A stretch of DNA of 37,074 nucleotides, taken from IMG/VR virus record IMGVR_UViG_3300025087_000206, positions 1 to 37,074 of that record. One strand, given 5' to 3'. Shown in pieces: positions 14,455 to 19,972 of this stretch (position 1 is its first letter; the number at the start of each line of letters is the position of its first letter). The notes under the pieces were generated by a model that was not told where the DNA came from, did no database searches, and worked only from the letters and a program-made list of their open reading frames with translations. Origin of the DNA: a virus. A program made the translations under genes and the position numbers.

Positions 14455-15148
14455 ATGGATCCGGATGTGGGAAGCGAGCGTGATCAATCTGCTATCGGCG
14501 ATCGCCCCATGGCTGGCACCACTGGCGCCGGCGTATATGACCTACCAGAACTGCCGGGGAGTTTTCGAGTTCCCGGAGTGGCTGGCGGTGGCGCTGGCGG
14601 TACTGGCGGAGATCCTCGGGCTGGCATCGATCAATACGGCGCTGACGTTCTGGGCACATAACCGGAAGTACACACTGGACAAGCACAAGGTGCCGCTGTG
14701 GATCCCGATAACGGCGTTCGTGTTCTACCTGATGGTGATCGGGACGATGAACGTGGTACTGGAGATCTGGCCAGGGGACAGGGGGGTGCTGATCCTGGCG
14801 CGGGCGTTGTTACTGGCGATGGTGATCCCGGCAGGGGTGCTGATCGCAGTGCGGGCGGCACACACGGAGATCATTGAAGGGCTGCGACGGCCTGCGACGC
14901 AGAGTACCACGCAGCATGAAGGGGAGGAACGCAGGCCTGCGCGGGGCAAGGCGCAAGCCTGCCTGGCCTGCGGGAAGAGGTTCAACAACCAGCAGGGGCT
15001 TGCGGCGCACTTCAAACATTTGCCGGCGCACCGTGCCCCGCACTTTGCGGCGCATGAGGCACGCGTGCGAGTCAGCAGTACAGGTAATGGACAGAGCGAA
15101 CTAGCAGGGGAGGGGGCACCTGATGGAGGTAAGCATGGAGAGAGATGA
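14432..15148 (+). CDS. Four-helix membrane protein with a C2H2 zinc finger
   Basis: This 238-aa protein starts at 14432 behind AAGGAG. It has four hydrophobic segments (about residues 16-38, 50-74, 87-113, 118-140), then a polar linker and a C2H2-type finger (CLACGKRF, followed 12 residues later by HFKHLPAH). The tail is Ala/Arg/His-rich. The finger would lie in the cytoplasm. The architecture suggests tethering of DNA or a protein to the membrane, for example during phage replication; no family is recognised. It overlaps the next gene slightly. Confidence 0.65.
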   Translation: MIFKKINEWIRMWEASVINLLSAIAPWLAPLAPAYMTYQNCRGVFEFPEWLAVALAVLAEILGLASINTALTFWAHNRKYTLDKHKVPLWIPITAFVFYLMVIGTMNVVLEIWPGDRGVLILARALLLAMVIPAGVLIAVRAAHTEIIEGLRRPATQSTTQHEGEERRPARGKAQACLACGKRFNNQQGLAAHFKHLPAHRAPHFAAHEARVRVSSTGNGQSELAGEGAPDGGKHGER

Positions 15149-15761
15149 TCTGAAAAGATGTGTGGGATATCTCACGCTGGCGATCGTGGCGGGAAGCCTG
15201 GGCTGGCGAGCAGGGGAGGAATGGGCGTGGGTGGGGGTGCTGTTATGGCTGGTGGCAGGCGCCTGGCTGACGGGGGCGATCGCGGCAGGGTGGGAGCATG
15301 TGCGGGCAAGCTGGCACCAGGAGCAGGAACGGCGGCTGTTCCGGGAGGCGATCACGCCGGAAGTGGAGAAATACCGAGCGCTGGCGGACCTGGCCCGGGC
15401 GAATACGAACATGATCGAGGTGGTGAACAAGGTATCGGAGAAACGGCTGTATGTGCTGTTGATGTCGGCGCCGTACCTGTTCGAGATCGAGCCGACAGGG
15501 CTGGAGGAGGTGGGGGGGTTCAGCCTGTATGATGCGAAGATCGTGATGGAGATGTGCACGGAAGAATACGGGGTGACGTACCTGCCACTGCAGCATGGGC
15601 TGCCGGAGTGCCGGGCCAGGCGGCTGATCAGATCGGTGACGGATGAGCTGATCGGGATGAAGCTGGCGTATAAGAAGAACGATAACGACCGGCCGCGGCT
15701 GCTGGTGAGCAAGGAAGAGGCGCTGGCGAAGCTGGCGGAGCGGGTGGCGGTGGAGATCTAG
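15135..15761 (+). CDS. Membrane-anchored protein with cytoplasmic domain, 208 aa
   Basis: Two N-terminal hydrophobic helices (about residues 8-26 and 32-52) are followed by a soluble domain of about 150 residues (helical HQEQERRLFREAITPEVEKY, then mixed, ending KEEALAKLAERVAVEI). The start at 15135 fits a GGAGG five bases upstream better than ATG at 15123. The C-terminal part may be a small winged-helix-like fold, but I do not recognise it. It follows the zinc-finger membrane protein and may act with it. Confidence 0.65.
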   Translation: MERDDLKRCVGYLTLAIVAGSLGWRAGEEWAWVGVLLWLVAGAWLTGAIAAGWEHVRASWHQEQERRLFREAITPEVEKYRALADLARANTNMIEVVNKVSEKRLYVLLMSAPYLFEIEPTGLEEVGGFSLYDAKIVMEMCTEEYGVTYLPLQHGLPECRARRLIRSVTDELIGMKLAYKKNDNDRPRLLVSKEEALAKLAERVAVEI

Positions 15762-15774
15762 AAAGGAGAGGGTG

Positions 15775-16071
15775 ATGGGAATCACGATGGATTATGACGA
15801 TTATGAGGATTACGAGGACGATGAACCATGGGAGGATGATCTGTTCAAGCCTCTGGATGATGAATCATTGGAGGATGATTGGATCTATAACGAGGAGGAT
15901 GGCTGTTGGGAATATGACCTGAATTGCCAGGCGTTCCAGCTGGAGGACGGGAGCTGGTACTGCCCAGCGGCGGGAACTGAGGAGTGCGAGTTCGACTGCC
16001 CGCTGGGAGGGCCGGGGTGGTGGGAGCGGCTGGATGAGGATGAAGGGGAAGAGGATGAGATGCCGTTCTAG
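15775..16071 (+). CDS. Extremely acidic small protein, possible DNA mimic
   Basis: This 98-aa protein contains 38 Asp/Glu and only one Lys and one Arg. The N-terminal third is almost all D/E/Y/W (DYEDYEDDEPWEDD). The middle has five Cys (GCW, LNC, WYC, EEC, FDC) that could bind metal. AAAGGAG precedes the start. The charge density is like that of phage DNA mimics such as Ocr, which block restriction or recombination enzymes, but no homology to Ocr is visible; the Cys cluster would be unusual for one. Confidence 0.65.
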   Translation: MGITMDYDDYEDYEDDEPWEDDLFKPLDDESLEDDWIYNEEDGCWEYDLNCQAFQLEDGSWYCPAAGTEECEFDCPLGGPGWWERLDEDEGEEDEMPF

Positions 16072-16097
16072 TTCGGTCAAGGGGCGGGATGGCCAAA

Positions 16098-16124
16098 GGG
16101 CGCATTGCAATGCGCCCCTACGGG
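16098..16124 (+). repeat. Palindromic repeat, left copy bounding the tRNA cassette
   Basis: The 27-mer starting GGGCGCATTGCAATGCGCCC (a perfect 20-base palindrome) and ending CTACGGG is identical to 16851-16877 in the same orientation. The two copies bracket the leader RNA, 56-aa gene, tRNA and small RNA. The form is that of host intergenic repeats. Confidence 0.85.
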
Positions 16125-16126
16125 GA

Positions 16127-16155
16127 TTGCATTGTGGGAAAATGTGTGATATGCT
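16127..16155 (+). promoter_or_regulatory. Promoter of leader-small gene-tRNA unit
   Basis: TTGCAT (16127-16132), 17-base spacer, TATGCT (16150-16155). The expected start at about 16162 is at the foot of the long hairpin. The -35 box and spacing equal those of the two small-RNA promoters; its TTGCAT lies just after the palindromic repeat. Confidence 0.6.
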
Positions 16156-16159
16156 GGAG

Positions 16160-16251
16160 GTGCGACCAAAGAAGATAACTCAGAACATTTCTTTTAACCG
16201 GTAGAGTTCCCTCTATCACGTACCTAAATGGTCTGAGTTCTTTGGTCGCAC
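16160..16251 (+). ncRNA. Long structured leader RNA
   Basis: Perfect 13-bp outer arms (GTGCGACCAAAGA at 16160-16172 with 16239-16251), a 5-base bulge, a second 7-bp helix (ACTCAGA/TCTGAGT), a 1x1 mismatch and CATTT/AAATG form one continuous stem. The apical loop holds another hairpin (GGTAGAG/CTCTATC, 16200-16206 with 16211-16217). There is no T run after it, so it is not a simple terminator. It would form the 5' leader of the 56-aa gene and tRNA transcript. Function unknown. Confidence 0.6.
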
Positions 16252-16400
16252 AAAGAAGCGTGGTGGAGGGAATTCTGCATTAACGAGACGGGCCTGGCGG
16301 TGGCCGGAACCACGCACCAGACCCTGACCGACACACCGGATGGGCCGGTGCATAGGCTAAGACCTATTGTACCAGCCTCCGGAAATTCTGGAGGACCGTG
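16252..16400 (+). other. Leader segment with further hairpins
   Basis: Between the long stem and the 56-aa gene lie three smaller hairpins: CACCGG/CCGGTG (about 16334-16351), ATAGG-CTAAGA-CCTAT (16352-16367), and CCTCCGG/CTGGAGG (16376-16394). The last one includes the GGAGG ribosome site of the next gene, so folding could control its translation. Confidence 0.5.
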
Positions 16401-16571
16401 ATGTTGGACAACGTTGGAGCGGACAAGCGGGATGATGGGGGGGAGGAATTCGAGAGGCAGTACGCGGAGTGGATGGCGATCTTTGAGGGATGCCCGGAGG
16501 AGCTGCAGGGGGAGCTGGTAGAGGCGGTGAGGGGGATGTGGGAGCGGGTGAGGATTGATGAGGGGGAATAA
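16401..16571 (+). CDS. Small protein, QYxEWxxIFxxCP family, beside tRNA
   Basis: This 56-aa acidic protein has GGAGG seven bases before its ATG. Its middle (QYAEWMAIFEGCPEEL, residues 20-35) resembles that of the 61-aa protein at 2350-2535, sharing Q, Y, E, W, I, F, C, P and L positions. The rest is acidic (DKRDDGGEEFE; RVRIDEGE). The tRNA begins 19 bases after its stop, so the two are likely on one transcript. The ribosome site lies within a hairpin. Function unknown; the pairing of this family with a tRNA element in both places suggests a shared role. Confidence 0.6.
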   Translation: MLDNVGADKRDDGGEEFERQYAEWMAIFEGCPEELQGELVEAVRGMWERVRIDEGE

Positions 16572-16589
16572 GAGATGTACAATTATAAA

Positions 16590-16663
16590 GCCCCCGTCGT
16601 CCAATGGAAAGGACACTAACTTCGCAAGTTAGAACCATCCCAGTACGAATCTGGGCGGGGGCG
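16590..16663 (+). tRNA. tRNA-Ala (anticodon CGC), atypical
   Basis: A full cloverleaf: acceptor GCCCCCG/CGGGGGC, D-stem GTCC/GGAC, anticodon stem CTAAC/GTTAG with loop TTCGCAA (U33 present, anticodon CGC at 16623-16625), T-stem CCCAG/CTGGG. CCA is not encoded; the next base is G. By the code it reads GCG (Ala). Two features are unusual: the third acceptor pair is C-G rather than the G-U that marks most tRNA-Ala, and the T loop is TACGAAT, with A where U55 is normally invariant. GCG codons are common in this phage. The body also resembles arginine tRNAs, so charging identity is open. Confidence 0.85.
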
Positions 16664-16682
16664 TCGTTGAGGAATTGAGGTA

Positions 16683-16711
16683 TTGCATAAAAATACATTT
16701 AACCTTATAAT
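16683..16711 (+). promoter_or_regulatory. Promoter of predicted small RNA 2
   Basis: TTGCAT (16683-16688), 17-base spacer, TATAAT (16706-16711), in AT-rich DNA 20 bases after the tRNA. It is the strongest member of the TTGCAT group and points at the sequence antisense to the tRNA anticodon arm. Confidence 0.8.
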
Positions 16712-16717
16712 AAGGGC

Positions 16718-16789
16718 ACTTGCGAAGTTAGTCAGATAAGAACTGACGATCCCGGCCCCGCCCCTGCCCCCCAGGGGCGGCGCCCTTTT
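16718..16789 (+). ncRNA. Predicted small RNA 2, antisense to the tRNA anticodon arm
   Basis: The expected 5' end, 7 bases after the -10 box, begins with ACTTGCGAAGTTAGT (16717-16731 includes the first base). This is the exact reverse complement of tRNA bases 16615-16629, which cover the anticodon loop and most of its stem. A hairpin GTCAG-ATAAGAA-CTGAC follows, then a GC hairpin CCGCCCCT/AGGGGCGG (16758-16780) and CTTTT, giving about 72 nt. The 3' hairpin is nearly the same as in small RNA 1. There is no coding frame. Predicted from sequence only. Confidence 0.6.
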
Positions 16790-16802
16790 AAGGGAGACAA
16801 GC

Positions 16803-16841
16803 AGATTGCCACGTCGCCGCGGGGCGGCTCCTCGCAATGAC
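16803..16841. repeat. Host-type palindromic intergenic repeat
   Basis: On the minus strand this reads GTCATTGCGAGGAGC ... GCGACGTGGCAATCT, a form of a palindromic repeat that is scattered between genes in many bacterial genomes. Its presence in a phage suggests capture of host DNA along with the cassette. Confidence 0.6.
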
Positions 16842-16870
16842 AAAAAAAGAGGGCGCATTGCAATGCGCCC
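16842..16870 (-). terminator. Terminator of the minus-strand pair 17561-16884
   Basis: Read on the minus strand, the palindrome GGGCGCATTGCAATGCGCCC (16870-16851) is followed by TCTTTTTTTG. It lies 14 bases after the stop of the minus-strand gene ending at 16884 and is a standard intrinsic terminator. Confidence 0.8.
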
Positions 16871-16877
16871 CTACGGG
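16851..16877 (+). repeat. Palindromic repeat, right copy bounding the tRNA cassette
   Basis: Identical to 16098-16124 over 27 bases and in the same orientation. Here it also works as the hairpin of a minus-strand terminator. Confidence 0.85.
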
Positions 16878-16883
16878 AGTAGA

Positions 16884-17231
16884 TCAAGGAGATTTTTTGG
16901 GTCTGCCTCCCAATTTGCCATTCGCAGCGCTTGATCTTGCTTTGCGGGAGGAGGTTGCGGAGCCTAGATTTGCAGCAGCCGCGGAACGCTTTATTGCAAT
17001 TTTGACTTCGGTTTGATCGAGCGTGCGGATTGCTCCAGCATTGCCCTGGACGTATATGCCTGATGCCAACTGGATCAATGCGCCTGTCTGGTTATTATCC
17101 CGTGTAATGGTCCCGATCGCTTTTGCGCCTTGCGGGAGATTGATATATCCCCAGTAGATCTGCCATTTTCCATTTTTTGAGATTCTCATTTTAATTCTGT
17201 CACCGAGGACATCAACGTAAGAGAGTATCAT
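16884..17231 (-). CDS. Unknown protein with basic GGRPKK tail, 115 aa
   Basis: A beta-rich N-terminal part (MRISKNGKWQIYWGYINL, GTITRDNNQTGALIQLASG) is followed by an Ala/Ser/Lys-rich tail ending GKLGGRPKKSP. The GGRPKK end is an AT-hook-like basic tail seen on some small DNA-binding proteins. AGGAGC precedes the start. It is second in a two-gene minus-strand unit. No family is recognised; a regulator or antitoxin-like role would be inference. Confidence 0.65.
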   Translation of the reverse strand: MILSYVDVLGDRIKMRISKNGKWQIYWGYINLPQGAKAIGTITRDNNQTGALIQLASGIYVQGNAGAIRTLDQTEVKIAIKRSAAAANLGSATSSRKARSSAANGKLGGRPKKSP

Positions 17232-17240
17232 TGTTTGCTC

Positions 17241-17561
17241 CTAGTCAGTGGGCTGACCCATAGAGCCAGCACCACGTCCGCCGTCGTACTGATCCTGTGC
17301 ATCGCCCTTGTTATCGTCGCCATAACCTTCGGTTTCGAGCATTTCAATTGCATGACGACGAGCAACTTCTTCTTCTTTGCTTTCGAACTTCCACACTTCA
17401 ATCTTTTCTCCATCAACGATTTTACTTTTCTGTTTGCGTGCGCCACATTTACAGACATAGAGTGTATCTCCCCGTTCTAGTTTCTGGGGCGCGTGGATGT
17501 GCGTCTGCGCTGCCGCTTGTTCGATTTCGCCTTCAGGGTTTATGGTGATTTGTGCATTCAT
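17241..17561 (-). CDS. Unknown protein with CKCG motif, 106 aa
   Basis: The start at 17561 (MNAQITINPEG) is set by AGGAAAG five bases upstream; an ATG at 17600 lies in the operator hairpin region. VCKCGARKQKS (about residue 36) is a small metal-type motif, followed by a charged helical part (FESKEEEVARRHAIEML) and a Gly/Asp-rich tail. No family is recognised. It leads the two-gene minus unit under a strong regulated promoter. Confidence 0.65.
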   Translation of the reverse strand: MNAQITINPEGEIEQAAAQTHIHAPQKLERGDTLYVCKCGARKQKSKIVDGEKIEVWKFESKEEEVARRHAIEMLETEGYGDDNKGDAQDQYDGGRGAGSMGQPTD

Positions 17562-17582
17562 CTTTACTTTCCTTTTTATTTT

Positions 17583-17601
17583 GTTGAGAACCGCTCTCAA
17601 C
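17583..17601. repeat. Inverted repeat in the minus-unit leader
   Basis: GTTGAGA (17583-17589) and TCTCAAC (17595-17601) are perfect inverse copies around a 5-base centre, just downstream of the minus-strand promoter. It is either a second operator or a 5' hairpin in the mRNA. Confidence 0.55.
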
Positions 17602-17611
17602 TTATGACTAT

Positions 17612-17640
17612 ATTATAAAACCTATCGTTAGGTTTGTCAA
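17612..17640 (-). promoter_or_regulatory. Consensus minus-strand promoter with operator in its spacer
   Basis: On the minus strand TTGACA (17640-17635), a 17-base spacer and TATAAT (17617-17612) match the sigma70 consensus at every base. The spacer contains a perfect dyad AACCTA-N4-TAGGTT (17619-17634), so a repressor could control this strong promoter tightly. Confidence 0.85.
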
Positions 17641-17673
17641 TAGGCAATTATCCAGGAAAGTATGATATTTCGG

Positions 17674-17702
17674 TTGAAAGGGGAGAATGTTTGTGCTAAA
17701 AT
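17674..17702 (+). promoter_or_regulatory. Likely late promoter
   Basis: TTGAAA (17674-17679), 17-base spacer, TAAAAT (17697-17702). It is the only good promoter seen ahead of the terminase and structural genes. Part of the spacer and -10 (TTTGTGCTA) matches the small RNA 1 promoter. Confidence 0.7.
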
Positions 17703-17708
17703 GGGGGT

Positions 17709-17794
17709 AATTAAAAATATTACGCAGCTCCCTACTTGTGGTGGGAGCGCAGCTGGAGATGAGCGCCAGCGGCTATATGCCGCTGGCGTTTTTT
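17709..17794 (+). ncRNA. Short terminated late leader RNA
   Basis: From the late promoter to the terminator only about 86 nt would be made. The RNA has a first hairpin CTCCC/GGGAG (within 17728-17755) and then the terminator stem. There is no reading frame with a ribosome site. The layout matches lambda pR'-tR' (6S RNA), where an antiterminator lets polymerase pass into the late genes. Confidence 0.55.
17764..17794 (+). terminator. Strong intrinsic terminator before the late genes
   Basis: A perfect 10-bp stem CGCCAGCGGC/GCCGCTGGCG with loop TATAT is followed by six T (17789-17794). It lies 32 bases before the terminase small subunit start, so late transcription must pass it. Confidence 0.9.
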
Positions 17795-17825
17795 GTTTAA
17801 GGCCAGGGGCGAGAGGAAGAGGCCG

Positions 17826-18449
17826 ATGCCGTTAGATAAACCCAATTTGCAGCCAACGCTGTTCGAGATCGAGGAGCTGGTGGATGAGGGGCGGGATGAC
17901 CGGACGCGGGAGGAACAGGCGCGGGAGATGCTGATCGCTTCGTTCACGGGCCAGGCGGAACCGCCGGCGTGGATGGACTCTTATTTGATGCTGAGGGAGC
18001 AGGGCTGGGGTTTCCGGAAGGCGGCGTACATTGCCTGGGCGGCAACGCCCAAAGAGAAGCGCTGGCCGGATACCCAGGAGGAGCTGGCCACGAAGGTATT
18101 GGGGCTGACCACTGACCGGGTGATCAGCACGTGGCGGCGGAAAAACCCAGCGCTGGAAGAGGCAATTGCGCAGCTGCAAACGGCGGAACTGTACCGGCAC
18201 CGGGGAGCGGTGCTGAATGCGCTGGTGGCCAGCGCGAGCGACCCAGATTACAAGCACCACCCCGATAGGAAGATGTACCTGGAGATGGTGGGTGACTATA
18301 TCCCGATCAGCCAACTGCGGGCGATGCTGTTGAGCGGGAAACTGTCGACGGGGCGCAGGCTGGAAGATATGGACGAGGAAGACCTGATGCGGCTGGCTGG
18401 GGGGGACTGGTCGGTGCTGGCTGAGAACAACGAAGAGGCAGAGGAATGA
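17826..18449 (+). CDS. Terminase small subunit
   Basis: This 207-aa protein starts at 17826 (MPLDKPNLQP) behind a GAGG site; a longer frame from 17793 would begin in the terminator. A DNA-binding helix-turn-helix-like segment (TQEELATKVLGLTTDRVISTW) lies near residues 85-105, followed by helical and acidic C-terminal parts (MDEEDLMRLAGG). Position directly before the large subunit, with a 4-base overlap, supports the call. It would recognise the packaging site. Confidence 0.75.
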   Translation: MPLDKPNLQPTLFEIEELVDEGRDDRTREEQAREMLIASFTGQAEPPAWMDSYLMLREQGWGFRKAAYIAWAATPKEKRWPDTQEELATKVLGLTTDRVISTWRRKNPALEEAIAQLQTAELYRHRGAVLNALVASASDPDYKHHPDRKMYLEMVGDYIPISQLRAMLLSGKLSTGRRLEDMDEEDLMRLAGGDWSVLAENNEEAEE

Positions 18450-19972
18450 CAGTAACAGCCCCTGCGGTCGGGCAGAGCGAAGCGAAGCGCGAACTGGCAC
18501 GGCGCGAGCTGGCCAGGCGGCGGCTTTTGGCGTTCGGGGAGTACCTGCTGCCGTGGTATGAGACGGCGAAGGTGCACAAGCTGATCGCGGGGGAGCTGGA
18601 GCAGGTCGAGAAGTATATTCGCACGTTCGGGAAGCAAGGGCTGGGGCGGTTGATCATCGAGCTGCAGCCCAGAATTGGGAAGACGGAGCTGGTGAGCAAG
18701 CTGTTCCCGGCGTGGCTGTTGGGCCGGATGCCGAACAAGCGAGTGATGGAGGCGAGTTATGCAGCGAACCTGGCACACGCCAACAGCCGGATCGTGCGGG
18801 AGTATGTGGACAGTGTGCGGTTCCAGAGCATCTTTGGGACACGGTCGTTGAACGATGCGCCGGTGGCGCTGAGCTGGGACAGCCGGAGCGCGCAGGCATG
18901 GAACCTGGCGACGCCACACCTGGGCGGAGTGATCGCCAACGGCGTGGGGGGCGGTTTTACCGGCTTCGGCGGGCATCTGCTGGTACTGGATGACCCCTTC
19001 AAGAACCGAGAAGAGGCCGAGAGCCAGAACCAGCGGGATGCGGTGTGGGACTGGTGGAATTCATCTTTTTATACCCGAAGGGAACCCGGGGCGGCGATCG
19101 TGATCGTGATGACCAGATGGCACCCGGATGATATTGTCGGCCGGCTGTTGAAGCGGATGGCGACGAACAGCCAGGCGGACCAGTACAAGGTAGTGAGCGT
19201 GCCGGCGCTGGCGTTCGAGGAAGGGCAGTACGCCAAGGATGAGGCCGGCCAACAGGAGGCGATGCTGGAAGGGCGGTACCTGAACCTGGCCGATCCGATA
19301 GGAAGGGAGAGCGGAGAGGCGGCCTGGCCGGAGCGTTTCGGGCGTGAGGAGCTGCTGAAGACGCAGCAAAACATGAGCGCACATGAGTGGACGGCGCTGT
19401 ACCAACAGCAGCCGGTGGCGCTGACAGGCAACTTCTTCGGGCCGAAATGGGATATCGCAGAGAAAGCGCCGGAAGGGCTGCGATGGGTGCGGTACTGGGA
19501 TCTGGCGGTGAGCGAGAAGAAAACGGCGGATTACACGGCGAGCGCAGCGGTGGCCTACGATGCGGAAGGGACACTGTACATCCGGGATATGCTGCGAGGA
19601 CGCTGGGAATGGCCGAAGACACAAGGGGTGATGGCAGAGTGGAGCGGTAGAGAGGACTACGGGACGGTATGGGGGATCGAGAATGTGGCGTTCCAACTGG
19701 CGGCGTTCCAGGACCTGAAACGAGATAAACGGCTGACGGGCAGGCCGATCAAGCCGGTGACACCGGAGAAGGACAAATTCGGGCGGGCAATCCCGCTGCA
19801 GGTGCTGCAGGAGACCGGCAGGGTGAAGCTGGTGAGAGGCCCGTGGATAGGCGAATTCATCGCGGAGGCGCTGGCGTTCAAGCCGGACGGGACCAGCCTG
19901 CATGATGACCAGATCGACACGGTGACCGGTGGGATGCAGATGCTACGGAAGAACAGCAAAGGAATCTATTGA
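18446..19972 (+). CDS. terL: Terminase large subunit
   Basis: This 508-aa packaging motor and nuclease has an ATPase domain with Walker A-type LQPRIGKTE near residue 73 and Walker B LLVLDDP near 177, then a coupling motif region (VIVMTRWHPDDI). The RNase H-like nuclease domain has acidic motifs at WDLAV (about 350), GIEN (about 411) and HDDQIDT (about 486). It would cut concatemers and pump DNA through the portal. It overlaps the small subunit (ATGA) and the portal gene (TGATG). Confidence 0.93.
   Translation: MTVTAPAVGQSEAKRELARRELARRRLLAFGEYLLPWYETAKVHKLIAGELEQVEKYIRTFGKQGLGRLIIELQPRIGKTELVSKLFPAWLLGRMPNKRVMEASYAANLAHANSRIVREYVDSVRFQSIFGTRSLNDAPVALSWDSRSAQAWNLATPHLGGVIANGVGGGFTGFGGHLLVLDDPFKNREEAESQNQRDAVWDWWNSSFYTRREPGAAIVIVMTRWHPDDIVGRLLKRMATNSQADQYKVVSVPALAFEEGQYAKDEAGQQEAMLEGRYLNLADPIGRESGEAAWPERFGREELLKTQQNMSAHEWTALYQQQPVALTGNFFGPKWDIAEKAPEGLRWVRYWDLAVSEKKTADYTASAAVAYDAEGTLYIRDMLRGRWEWPKTQGVMAEWSGREDYGTVWGIENVAFQLAAFQDLKRDKRLTGRPIKPVTPEKDKFGRAIPLQVLQETGRVKLVRGPWIGEFIAEALAFKPDGTSLHDDQIDTVTGGMQMLRKNSKGIY

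Noticed and set aside
16098-16877. CRISPR array
   Set aside because: Only two palindromic repeats about 750 bases apart, with genes and a tRNA between them; no spacer periodicity.
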